Positions 25,823 through 34,406 of a stretch of DNA of 64,000 nucleotides are shown piece by piece. Each line of letters starts with the position of its first letter. Position 1 is the first letter of the stretch. Made by a program: the position numbers and the translations under genes. The notes under the pieces were generated by a model. The model ran no database searches. It saw nothing but the letters and a program-made list of their open reading frames with translations, and was not told where the DNA came from. Origin of the DNA: Sphingobacterium sp. B16(2022) (GTDB taxonomy: Bacteria; Bacteroidota; Bacteroidia; Sphingobacteriales; Sphingobacteriaceae); NCBI RefSeq assembly GCF_012030425.1, contig NZ_JAAUVN010000005.1, forward strand, positions 124,001 to 188,000, given 5' to 3'.

Positions 25823-27050
25823 GGACATTGACAAATTAACAGATCATCTTTTCAGGGAATACCATGGAAAGATGATTTCGTTTTTGTCTGCAAAATTTGG
25901 ATATCAGCAGATCGATAATATTGTTGATGCAGTTCAGGAAGCATTTGAAATTGCCCTAAGTGAATGGAGATATAAAGGAACTCCCAAAAATTGTTTCGGA
26001 TGGTTAATTTATGTTTCTCAAAATAAATTAATCAATAAAATCAATCGAGATTCGGTTGGAAGCAAGATTCTTAATCGAATTTCGTACGAGGAAGAAGAAT
26101 CAATTGCGTCACATGAAGCCGAAGATAGTTTACTTCAATTGTTGATCTTCTTTTCTAAAATCAATGTCTCTGACAGAAATAAGTTGATTATATCTTTGTT
26201 TTATTTATGTGGATTTGGCTATTCTGAAATATCAAGAGCCATGATGTTACCCGTTGAAACTATTAAAAAGATCATCTTACGAAGTCAGGTTTTAATAAAA
26301 AAAATTGCTATTCAATATGAGAAATGTGAATTCGAAAGCTTGCATAATGAGATGCCCCATCTGCTTCATGTATTGTATTTGATGTTTAATGAAGGCTTCA
26401 AATCTGCTCAAAAACGAGAATCAATAAAAAAGGATTTATGTTTTGAAGCGATTCGTCTAAGTGTTTTAGTCAAAAAATATCAGGAGGATCATTGTGAATT
26501 AAATGCTCTTTTAGCTTTATTTTTCTTTCATGTTTCTCGATTTCCCGCAAGGATTCAAGAAAATGGATGGATATCTATTCAATTTCAAAATCGGACGCTT
26601 TGGGATAAAAATTTAATAAGCGAGGGATATGCTTATCTTAATAAAATAGATTTAAGTAAAAATAGGCTGAATAAATATCATTTAGAGGCTTTAATTGCTT
26701 CAGTGCATTGTTCTTCACCTAATTATGAAAAAACAGATTGGAGATTGATATCTACCTTGTATTCTCAATTAGAATTTTTAGAGCCTAATGCTATAGCAGT
26801 AAAAATAAATAGGGTTATTGCTGAGAGTAATTACTTGCCAATAACTCCATTGATTGAGAAAATGTTTGATTTGGAACCTATGTTAAATGACTTTCTTAAA
26901 TTTCCATTTTATAGCTCTTTAGCATTTCTTTATGAAAAGGGGGAAAAGAAGGAAATGGCCTGCCATTACTATTGGTGTTCTTTATCATATACCAACAATC
27001 AATTTGATAACGAATACATAAACCTGAAATTAAGCCTTCTACATTCGTGA
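25812..27050 (+). CDS. ECF42-type RNA polymerase sigma factor
   Basis: The protein has 412 residues, much longer than a simple ECF factor. Region 2 lies near residues 10-75 (IVDAVQEAFEIALSEW), and region 4 near 105-165 (FGYSEISRAMMLPVETIKKIILRS). The C-terminal half is the extra domain of the ECF42 group (DUF6596/TPR-like): LHVLYLMFNEGFKSA and FQNRTLWDKNLISEGYAYL are recognisable. That extension is thought to take the place of an anti-sigma factor in signal control, and no anti-sigma gene is present here. The gene overlaps the YCII gene by 11 bases. Confidence 0.9.
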   Translation: MSNKDIDKLTDHLFREYHGKMISFLSAKFGYQQIDNIVDAVQEAFEIALSEWRYKGTPKNCFGWLIYVSQNKLINKINRDSVGSKILNRISYEEEESIASHEAEDSLLQLLIFFSKINVSDRNKLIISLFYLCGFGYSEISRAMMLPVETIKKIILRSQVLIKKIAIQYEKCEFESLHNEMPHLLHVLYLMFNEGFKSAQKRESIKKDLCFEAIRLSVLVKKYQEDHCELNALLALFFFHVSRFPARIQENGWISIQFQNRTLWDKNLISEGYAYLNKIDLSKNRLNKYHLEALIASVHCSSPNYEKTDWRLISTLYSQLEFLEPNAIAVKINRVIAESNYLPITPLIEKMFDLEPMLNDFLKFPFYSSLAFLYEKGEKKEMACHYYWCSLSYTNNQFDNEYINLKLSLLHS

Positions 27051-27060
27051 TCATAAGAAA

Positions 27061-27083
27061 AGCCCAACTTCGCTATTGGGCCT
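27061..27083. terminator. Bidirectional terminator
   Basis: A stem of GCCCAA/TTGGGC (27062-27067 with 27076-27081) lies between the convergent sigma-factor and pncA genes, with A/T-rich flanks on both sides. Confidence 0.65.
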
Positions 27084-27127
27084 AATTTATAATTACTGTA
27101 AATATTATGTTTAGAGTTGTCAGCTGG

Positions 27128-27718
27128 TCATATGATTGTACCGCCCTTCGAGATAAAGTCTTTTTTCACACGATCGTATCTTTCCAGATCTATTGGTTTA
27201 GATGCACCCGCTATAATACTCGATTTAAAACCTAAATCTAAAGCATCGTTTGCAGTGTAATATACGCAGTAATCAGCAGCCACTCCACAGACAGCTACTT
27301 CTGTAACACCTCTACCTTTAAGATAATCACCCATTCCTGTAGATTTTTTTCTACCATTATCAAAAAAACCACTATAGCTATCAATTTCTTTATCCATTCC
27401 TTTTCTAAAAATAGCTTCAATTGCATTTGTTGAAAGTCCAGAGACGAATTCAGCGCCTTTAGTTCCTTGTATGCAATGCTCTGGCCAAAGTACCTGATCT
27501 AATCCATTTAACTTTATTTCTTCAAATGGCTCTTTGCCAGGATGCGAGGTATAAAAACTTTTATGCCCCCTTGGATGCCAATCTTGTGTGGCTACCACAA
27601 GATCATACTGTGTCTGTAGCTCGTTAATTGTGTGCACGATTTCATCACCATGATTAACAGCTAAAGCACCTCCTGGTAAAAAATCATACTGTACATCGAT
27701 TATAATTAAAGCTTTCAT
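27128..27718 (-). CDS. pncA: Nicotinamidase / pyrazinamidase
   Basis: The protein has 196 residues of the isochorismatase-like hydrolase fold. Triad: Asp8 (IIIDVQYDF), Lys106 (FRKGMD) and Cys151 (AADYCVYYT). Metal ligands Asp46, His48 and His52 are in TQDWHPRGHKSF. The cis-peptide motif GVAADYC precedes the nucleophile. The enzyme deamidates nicotinamide to nicotinate for NAD salvage and also hydrolyses pyrazinamide. It is a single gene convergent with the sigma-factor gene. Length and residues are all as expected, so the call is secure. Confidence 0.95.
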   Translation of the reverse strand: MKALIIIDVQYDFLPGGALAVNHGDEIVHTINELQTQYDLVVATQDWHPRGHKSFYTSHPGKEPFEEIKLNGLDQVLWPEHCIQGTKGAEFVSGLSTNAIEAIFRKGMDKEIDSYSGFFDNGRKKSTGMGDYLKGRGVTEVAVCGVAADYCVYYTANDALDLGFKSSIIAGASKPIDLERYDRVKKDFISKGGTII

Positions 27719-28102
27719 AAAGAAAAGTTAAATGTTAGTAAGGATACCTTGATATGTAATATTTTCCCTAATATAAGAAAAATGTTAGTAATTGCTGTTG
27801 TTGCTTTATTAAAAGGAAAAAAATAATTATTTCGGATTGTTTTATATGGTAAAGCATTCGTTTATGACTCTTTTTTACACCATCACTCCATGTACTCGGA
27901 TCTTAAAGTTGTTAACTTTATTAGTATATTCCTTGTTTAAAAATTAGGATGAATGTTATAGCATATGTGTTTTAATTTTGAAAATATAGCGTATTTATCA
28001 AAACTATAAACGCGGCATTATTTAGAAATATTAAATCCATCATTATATTCATGGCATTCTCATTTTGTATCTTTAGAAGATTGTTTAGAAAAAAGAATTG
28101 AT
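27719..28102. other. Divergent intergenic region
   Basis: This 384-base AT-rich spacer lies between pncA (minus) and the Crp/Fnr gene (plus). A TATCTTTA sequence about 35 bases before the Crp/Fnr ATG is one base from the TAnnTTTG box. There is no open frame, RNA gene or clear repeat. Confidence 0.45.
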
Positions 28103-28678
28103 ATGGATCATATTATAAACCACTTTAACCAGTATCTGCCCCTTGATAGCGAGGAGATCGCGGTTTTAACAAACCATATTACGAAGAGAACTATAAAAAG
28201 AAGACAGTTTCTTTTACACCAAGGGGATGTATGTAAGTCTTTTACCTACATACAGACTGGTTGTTTTAAAATGTACGGTATAGATGATAAGGGGGCTGAA
28301 CATAATCTTGTCTTCGCAGCTGAAGACGATTGGATTTCGGACATAGGTAGTTTACATCGTGAAACTCCTTCGCAGTTATATATAGAAGCAATAGAACCTT
28401 CAGTAGTATTACAGATTTCCAAAGGTGATTTATGGTATTTATACACTAATTATCCAAAGTTTGACCGTAATTTCCGTGTGATTATTGAAAATAAATATAT
28501 TGAACTTCAAAATCGATTATTACAAATGTTTAGTTCTACCGCTATTGATAGGTACGAAAGTTTTATTAATCAATATCCCAATTTAGCAAATAGGCTACCT
28601 AATACACAAATTGCCTCTTATTTAGGTATAACTGCAGAATTTTTGAGTAAAATAAAGAACGATAGATTTAGAAAATAA
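28103..28678 (+). CDS. Crp/Fnr family transcriptional regulator
   Basis: The protein has 191 residues: an N-terminal cyclic-nucleotide-binding-type beta roll (about 20-120, with RQFLLHQGDVCKSFTYIQTG) and a C-terminal HTH (about 150-190) whose recognition part is NTQIASYLGITAEFLSKIKND. Cysteines typical of Fnr iron-sulfur binding are absent. Short Bacteroidota members like this often lack a known ligand. The dehydrogenase and NTF2-like genes that follow in the same direction (118 bases on) may be its targets, which is inference. Confidence 0.88.
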   Translation: MDHIINHFNQYLPLDSEEIAVLTNHITKRTIKRRQFLLHQGDVCKSFTYIQTGCFKMYGIDDKGAEHNLVFAAEDDWISDIGSLHRETPSQLYIEAIEPSVVLQISKGDLWYLYTNYPKFDRNFRVIIENKYIELQNRLLQMFSSTAIDRYESFINQYPNLANRLPNTQIASYLGITAEFLSKIKNDRFRK

Positions 28679-28795
28679 CTATACTCTTAAACTAGATTAA
28701 GGGTATTTCTTATTATAGCTTATAGGTGTAGGTTGACTATTCATCGCAATTTTGTATTGTCAATAATGACAAACAAATTTTTAACATATAAAACG

Positions 28796-29470
28796 ATGAA
28801 TACAGTAAATCAACAAGTAAAAGTAGCCGTTATTGGTTTGGGTAATATTGGTAAAGCCATAGCCACTAATCTTGTAAAAGGAAATCACCCGGTTATCCTT
28901 TCCTCTAGAGCATTTGAGAAGGCAAGCAATCTGGCGGACAAATTTGGAAATCTTGCCACTGCAGAGGAGATATCCGATGCGATTCATAAAGCTGATGTAA
29001 TCATTCCTGCGATTTACTTTGATAATATTAAAGAATTTTTGGTGCAGTATGCGACGGAGCTAAAAGGAAAAATTATTGTAGATGTTTCAAATCCAATTGC
29101 TCCAGATGGCAATGGAGGTTTTAGAAAAATTATTGATCAACATGATTCTGCAGGTCAGACTCTATTAGCTTTGGTACCTAAAGAAACCAGTTTTGTTAAA
29201 GCATTTGGAACTCTAGGTGTACATTCATTATCAGAAGAGGCTTTCGTTACCCCTCAAAATAAAGTGTTATTTTATGCATCGGATAATACTAATAGTAATC
29301 AATTTGTTGAAGAATTAATCAAAGCCAGTGGTTTTGAACCTCTTCATATTGGAGGTATCAATCAATCTATTCGCATAGAAGTATTTGGCGATCTTCATGA
29401 GTTCGGAGCACTGGGAAAAACAGTGGTACTTGATGAAGCAAAGGATATTATTGGTCAACATAAAATCTAA
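28796..29470 (+). CDS. NADPH-dependent F420 reductase-like oxidoreductase
   Basis: The protein has 224 residues from ATG 28796 (MNTVNQQVKVAV); an upstream in-frame start at 28733 would add 21 residues without similarity. The Rossmann loop is VAVIGLGNIGKAIATNLVKG. The region ADVIIPAIYFDNIKEF and VDVSNPIAPDG match the NADP oxidoreductase (F420-dependent) family PF03807. Bacteroidota do not make F420, so the name reflects the fold only and the substrate is unknown. It ends 6 bases before an NTF2-like lipoprotein gene and both probably form an operon with the Crp/Fnr gene. Confidence 0.8.
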   Translation: MNTVNQQVKVAVIGLGNIGKAIATNLVKGNHPVILSSRAFEKASNLADKFGNLATAEEISDAIHKADVIIPAIYFDNIKEFLVQYATELKGKIIVDVSNPIAPDGNGGFRKIIDQHDSAGQTLLALVPKETSFVKAFGTLGVHSLSEEAFVTPQNKVLFYASDNTNSNQFVEELIKASGFEPLHIGGINQSIRIEVFGDLHEFGALGKTVVLDEAKDIIGQHKI

Positions 29471-29476
29471 AATTGT

Positions 29477-29983
29477 ATGATAAAGGCCATGGTGGCGGCA
29501 GTGTTTTTTTTTATGTTATTAGCCTGTCAAGATGAAACAAATCAACGGAATGATGATGCACATATTTCTAAACTTGAAAACTCAACAGTAATGAATAAAC
29601 AAACAATAAAAGCGGAAATCGAAGATGCTTTGACTATTTATTTTGAGGCCCTGAATAAATCAAATGTCGAGCAGGCCGTCGGTCAATATACGGCTGACGG
29701 TATATTTATGGCAACAGGGTTGCCCACAGCAACAGGAAAACATGAACTTACAATAGCTTATCAAAATGTTTTTAAAGCAATCCTGCTTAATGTATCCTTT
29801 AAAATGGAGGAAGCAGTTATACTTGAAGATAGTGTAGTATTTGTTCGAACTCAATCAAACGGAAGTCAATTGATCCGTGCTAGTGGACAAAAATCTAACG
29901 AGTTAAATCGAGAGTTTTTTTTAATGAAAAAAGAAAATAACAAATGGAAGATCGCTCGGTACATGTTTAACCAACCAAAATAG
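29477..29983 (+). CDS. NTF2-like (SgcJ/EcaC or DUF4440) lipoprotein
   Basis: The protein has 168 residues. A lipoprotein signal with Cys17 (MLLAC) precedes a polar linker and an NTF2/SnoaL-like cone fold (about 45-165): ALTIYFEALNKSNVEQAVGQY, then YTADGIFMATGLPTATGK and the C-terminal strand NKWKIARYMFN. Such proteins may bind small ligands; no catalytic residues stand out. It follows the dehydrogenase gene after 6 bases and ends at a strong terminator, so it closes the operon. Specific function is unknown. Confidence 0.8.
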   Translation: MIKAMVAAVFFFMLLACQDETNQRNDDAHISKLENSTVMNKQTIKAEIEDALTIYFEALNKSNVEQAVGQYTADGIFMATGLPTATGKHELTIAYQNVFKAILLNVSFKMEEAVILEDSVVFVRTQSNGSQLIRASGQKSNELNREFFLMKKENNKWKIARYMFNQPK

Positions 29984-30013
29984 GTACTAGATAGAAAATC
30001 GTAATTTAAAATA

Positions 30014-30060
30014 AAAATCAAAACCCTGTAAATTTTCTGATTTATAGGGTTTTGATTTTA
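30014..30060 (+). terminator. Terminator after the NTF2-like gene
   Basis: A 14-bp-class stem (AAAATCAAAACCCT with AGGGTTTTGATTTT) with an 18-base AT-rich loop lies 31 bases after the stop codon. Its right arm closely resembles that of the tRNA-Ser terminator at 42012-42045. Confidence 0.85.
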
Positions 30061-30334
30061 TGTAATATGGTAAACCGGCGGATTTTTTTTAAAATAATTT
30101 TAGCATTTTTTATTTGACTATTTATATAATTGAATTGAGAGCCCCTGACTAGTTCCATTTTTTAAATATATTTGAAACAAACTAATTGAAGTCAGCACTT
30201 CTGTAACCTTATTTATTTTTACATATAGTATAAGTTTCGGACAATCTTGTTCTTTAAATATCGACAAGATCGTTTCGAATATTGGTTGAACTATAGCGAA
30301 TATTGAAAATGGTTTATATTAGTTGTTTTAAAAA
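30061..30334. other. AT-rich upstream region of the TPR kinase
   Basis: Together with the terminator this leaves about 350 gene-free bases. Apart from AT-rich tracts I see no open frame, RNA gene or match to the Bacteroidota promoter with both boxes. Confidence 0.4.
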
Positions 30335-32302
30335 ATGATTTTTATAGGGATGAAAGAATATTGTCTAAAAACTGGTCGCTTGCTGAAATTGAATAGAATT
30401 TGGAGCATAATTTTCTGCATTTATTTTTTAACCATATTTGTAAGCTGTGACTCCAGTCAGAAGCCAACAATTTCTAAACATGCAGGTTTGACTTTGGACA
30501 GTGTTGCAAAGCATCATTTGTTAAGTTCGATTATAAATTCAACACAGGATAATAATCGGATCAGAGATAGTCTGTTTGTCGAGTATGAAAAATCAGCCAA
30601 TTTTAACAAGAATATTTATTATTGGGCACTCAAAGCACTTAATTTACCCTTTGGTTTTAAAGATGATTCACTGATAAGTAGTGTGAATAACATATATATA
30701 TTACCTAAGCAGGTGGATGAGTGGGCTTTAAAGAAATATGTGCTCTTAAAAAGTAAAGCCGACCATACAGATATTAATAGCTCAGAAGTGACCAAGGAGC
30801 TTATGAATACAAGAAGTCAGGTGGAGAAATCTAAGTCTGTATTCTTATTTTTATATGACAACATGTTGGCCATGATTTTTTATACTAATCAGGACTCCGA
30901 GAATTCTTTACGGTATATTAAATTGTTCAGACAAAATCATCCTTATGCAACATCTGCACGCTTCCTTCAAATGTACTATGATATTCGTTTTATGATCTCC
31001 TTAGATCTTGATGGAACTCCTGGGGCTGAGACATATCTGGATAGCTGTCAAGCTTTGGCTAGAGAATTGGATGATACAATGGCATTAATGCGTTCGATTG
31101 ACTTTGAATCACAATGGCTGAAAAAACAGGGAAAGACAAAAGAAGCTGTTGATCGACATAGGATATATTTTAACTATCTCACCAAAACGAAAGAGAATAC
31201 GGCATTAAAACAGTACAATAATTTTGCCGACCTATTCCTTGCTAACAATCAACCTGATTCAGCTATTCTATATGTGAAGAGGGGGATGGAAATCGCTCGT
31301 AAAAACAAAAAGGAAACCAAAGATATGACTTCGGTATTGGATATCTTAAGCAAATCTTATGAAAAAAAGGGCGATTATAAACAGGCTTATCTATATGGTA
31401 GAAAACAATATGAAGCATATCTACAGGCCACTGAGGTGATGCAAAAGACAGCGATAGCTGACATTACTGCACGTTATGATGCTCAGAAGAAAGATGAAGC
31501 AATTCGATCTCTTCAGGAAAATAATGATTTAAACAGTAAATTTATTACCCAACAGCGATGGACATTTATAATTTTCATCATATTGACGATCTTTATTGTC
31601 TTTTTTGTTTTCAGCTCCTACAAACAAAAACTCTTCAAGGCTGAACATGATAAATTGTTATTACAACATAAACAACTTGTCTTAGAACAAAAAAATAGGC
31701 AAAATCAGCTAAATCCTCATTTTATATATAATTCTATTGCCAACTTGCAGGGCTTGATCAGTACCGATAAAAAATTGGAAGCAAATAAGTATTTGGTTAC
31801 TCTGACAAAAGTTATCCGCGATATGTTAGAGTTAAATAGAAAAGATTTTATACCGTTAGAAAAAGAAATAGATAGTCTTAATAACTACGTCAATCTTCAA
31901 CAAATGCGTTTTAATCACTCTTTTGAATATCATGTGGAAACAGGCGATTTAGACTTAGATAATACACTTATTCCTCCGATGTTAGTCCAGCCCTTTTTAG
32001 AAAATGCGATAGAACATGGTCTTATGAGCCTGGAGGATAAAGGTTGTCTACAAGTTAGGTTTTACCAAACTAAAGGTACGCTACATATTGAGATTACTGA
32101 TAATGGAGTGGGAGTGGCGGAAAACTCACAGATAAAAAAGAAGAAAGAATCCTTATCTCAGGTAATAACCGAGGAGCGTATTGAACTGCTATTTGGAAAG
32201 GATAAGCATGTTGCAGGTATGCGCAAACATCCGAATTTTAAACAGGACGGAACAGGTTATCAAGTTGAAATATATTTCCCATTAACTCTGAATTTTGATT
32301 AG
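30335..32302 (+). CDS. TPR-containing LytS-type sensor histidine kinase
   Basis: The protein has 655 residues. The N-terminus is a signal or lipoprotein-like segment (FLTIFVSC). A long periplasmic helical region with TPR-like repeats (about 100-385; NNQPDSAILYVKRGMEIARK and KGDYKQAYLYGRKQYEAYL) follows. One membrane helix lies at about 409-430, then a coiled coil and the His_kinase domain with His462 in NQLNPHFIYNSIANLQG, and an ATPase part with LVQPFLENAIEHGL. An ATG at 30350 (residue 6) is an equally good start. The response regulator begins 3 bases after its stop. Position and convergent direction make it a candidate controller of the peptide cluster to the right. Confidence 0.9.
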   Translation: MIFIGMKEYCLKTGRLLKLNRIWSIIFCIYFLTIFVSCDSSQKPTISKHAGLTLDSVAKHHLLSSIINSTQDNNRIRDSLFVEYEKSANFNKNIYYWALKALNLPFGFKDDSLISSVNNIYILPKQVDEWALKKYVLLKSKADHTDINSSEVTKELMNTRSQVEKSKSVFLFLYDNMLAMIFYTNQDSENSLRYIKLFRQNHPYATSARFLQMYYDIRFMISLDLDGTPGAETYLDSCQALARELDDTMALMRSIDFESQWLKKQGKTKEAVDRHRIYFNYLTKTKENTALKQYNNFADLFLANNQPDSAILYVKRGMEIARKNKKETKDMTSVLDILSKSYEKKGDYKQAYLYGRKQYEAYLQATEVMQKTAIADITARYDAQKKDEAIRSLQENNDLNSKFITQQRWTFIIFIILTIFIVFFVFSSYKQKLFKAEHDKLLLQHKQLVLEQKNRQNQLNPHFIYNSIANLQGLISTDKKLEANKYLVTLTKVIRDMLELNRKDFIPLEKEIDSLNNYVNLQQMRFNHSFEYHVETGDLDLDNTLIPPMLVQPFLENAIEHGLMSLEDKGCLQVRFYQTKGTLHIEITDNGVGVAENSQIKKKKESLSQVITEERIELLFGKDKHVAGMRKHPNFKQDGTGYQVEIYFPLTLNFD

Positions 32303-32305
32303 ATT

Positions 32306-33046
32306 ATGTTAAAGATTTATGTACTCGAAGACGAGGCGAATATACTTCGTTATATCCAATCCATTTTGGATGAAATACCCTATGTGCGGATGGTTGGAAG
32401 CTCGTCTAATATCAAAAAGGCCGAGATCGACATTCCAAGAGAATTACCGGACCTTATCTTATCAGACATACAGTTAAAAGATGGTCTCAGCTTAGCATTA
32501 TTAGCCAATCTTAATTTAGATGCTAATATTATATTTATAACTGCTTTTAACCAATATGCTATTGAAGCGCTTAATCTTGGCGCTATTGGTTATCTGACAA
32601 AACCGATCGATCCAAGTTTACTCATGGAGAAGATTGAACAATGCTATAAAAAGACGACAGAATTTACGCTAAACCAATTACAGCTCAAGATTGCAGAAAG
32701 TCATCTTAAACATCCGGCTACTCCAAAAAAAATAGCACTTCGAACCTTTGAATTTACACAGATTGTTGATGTAGAGGATATTTTATACTGTTTTAGTGAT
32801 AAAGGATATACTACTTTTCATTTAAAAGATGGGGTCAATTTAATGGTTTCTAAAGTAATAAAGCATTTTGAAGCGATGTTGCCTCAAGAACAGTTTATAC
32901 GTTGTCACCAATCTTATCTTATTAATTCCCATTATATCCATAAGTATTTTAAAGACGGGCAACTGGAAATGAAGGATGGCAGGATGATTCCTATTTCAAA
33001 TCGAAAGCGAGAAATGATTATGCAGTTTATCGAAGGATTGGGATAA
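32306..33046 (+). CDS. LytTR family response regulator
   Basis: The protein has 246 residues: a receiver domain with Asp54 (LILSDIQLKDG) and Lys in LTKPIDP, then a LytTR DNA-binding domain (about 142-245) with FIRCHQSYLINSHYI. It is the partner of the TPR kinase 3 bases upstream. The gene is convergent with the TolC gene of the RiPP exporter, 19 bases away, with no hairpin between. Regulation of the peptide cluster is a reasonable guess from position only. Confidence 0.92.
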   Translation: MLKIYVLEDEANILRYIQSILDEIPYVRMVGSSSNIKKAEIDIPRELPDLILSDIQLKDGLSLALLANLNLDANIIFITAFNQYAIEALNLGAIGYLTKPIDPSLLMEKIEQCYKKTTEFTLNQLQLKIAESHLKHPATPKKIALRTFEFTQIVDVEDILYCFSDKGYTTFHLKDGVNLMVSKVIKHFEAMLPQEQFIRCHQSYLINSHYIHKYFKDGQLEMKDGRMIPISNRKREMIMQFIEGLG

Positions 33047-33065
33047 TTTTATTTTTTGAACAGGT

Positions 33066-34406
33066 TTAAAATTTAATGTCACCTGTACTCAGATAATGGA
33101 TTAAAATTTGTGTAAATAGCATATTGTATTTAGTTTGAATCAGCTCACTCTCTGTCGTGAGCAGGTTCGAACGCGATGTATTTAAGTCATATATACTGAT
33201 TCTACCTGCCTCGTAACTTTTTAAACTTAAATCAAAAGCCTTTTTAGTGACTTCCAGAACATTAGTTGCTAGTTTATATTGTTTTTGATAATTATCCAGA
33301 TCTAGTAATTGTTTTGTTAGCTCCTGCTTGATAGTAAGCTGTTCTAATTGTATTTGTTTTGCATTTTCAGCCTGTTGAATCTTATTCTTTTGAACAGCTG
33401 TCTTAACAGTATTTTTGTTGAATATTGGTACATTGATGGTCAGACCTATCTGTTGAGAAAAATTATTTTGAAGCTGATTAAATAAAGGAAGTCTTCCAAA
33501 GCCTGTAGTCAAATTATTGAAATAAAAACTACCCAATGTCAGACTCGCATCAATCGTGGGGTAAAGCTGGGCTTTTATAGCTTTTTGATCAAATTGAAGT
33601 GCCTCACTCAACAATGCATATTTTTTTAATGCAGGGTGCTGTTTTAAATAGGAACTGTATAAATCCGAAGATTCAGAACTTGATTGCTGTAACGGTGAAA
33701 AAGCCTTAGTTTCCGTATTAATTTCAAAATTTTGATCTGGTTCAATAGCCATTATTTGTTTAAGTTCCAATATAGCTTTATCTATAGTGTAGTGCGCCTG
33801 TCTATTCTTTTCGTTCTCACGTTCATAATTAGCCTTTGCTTCGTATAATATAGTGAGTGAAGTGGCTCCGAGGTCAGTTGACTTTTGTACTTTTAAAAGT
33901 TGGCTCTCTGCAAAAAATAGAGCTGTATCTACCGATTTGCAGATCTCTTTTTGCAACAATACGTTTAGGTAAGCCTGGATAGTTTTTAGTGTTATTTCTC
34001 TTTTGAGTAAAGCTAAGTCTTGTCCGCTTGCTTCCATTTCTCTCTCTGATTTCTTAATGAAATTTTTCAGTTTGCCATTGTTTAAGATCGAATAGGAGGA
34101 AGATAAACCTAATGTACTGTTGAAGTTGTCATTTCGTGCATTGTTACCAAAAATATCTTGAGATTGTCCAAAATTGTTGTATAAATTTGTAAATCCATTT
34201 AGATTAGGTAGACGTTCATTTTTGTAATTTTTTATATCTAGATTTTTGTCTTCAAGAACTAATTTCGCTTTGTCTAAAGTGATATTCTTTTCAAGTGCAA
34301 CGGCAATGCATTGGTGTAAGTCAAAAGTCTGTTGTGCGAACAAAACTTTGCCTGTAATGCATGTGATGCCAAGCGTTAGTAATATATATCGAAATAACAC
34401 AATCAT
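33066..34406 (-). CDS. TolC family outer-membrane efflux protein of the RiPP cluster
   Basis: The protein has 446 residues with a signal peptide (to about residue 24, VLFAQ). It shows the TolC pattern of two long helical repeats: ALEKNITLDKAKLVLEDKNLD near the start and the matching second half with FDLSLKSYEAGRISIYDLNTSR near residue 400. It would form the outer-membrane channel of a type I-like secretion path with the HlyD protein and ABC exporter encoded upstream. Its ATG overlaps the HlyD stop codon by one base (TAATG), so the genes are translationally coupled. It is the last gene of the leftward RiPP operon. Confidence 0.9.
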   Translation of the reverse strand: MIVLFRYILLTLGITCITGKVLFAQQTFDLHQCIAVALEKNITLDKAKLVLEDKNLDIKNYKNERLPNLNGFTNLYNNFGQSQDIFGNNARNDNFNSTLGLSSSYSILNNGKLKNFIKKSEREMEASGQDLALLKREITLKTIQAYLNVLLQKEICKSVDTALFFAESQLLKVQKSTDLGATSLTILYEAKANYERENEKNRQAHYTIDKAILELKQIMAIEPDQNFEINTETKAFSPLQQSSSESSDLYSSYLKQHPALKKYALLSEALQFDQKAIKAQLYPTIDASLTLGSFYFNNLTTGFGRLPLFNQLQNNFSQQIGLTINVPIFNKNTVKTAVQKNKIQQAENAKQIQLEQLTIKQELTKQLLDLDNYQKQYKLATNVLEVTKKAFDLSLKSYEAGRISIYDLNTSRSNLLTTESELIQTKYNMLFTQILIHYLSTGDIKF

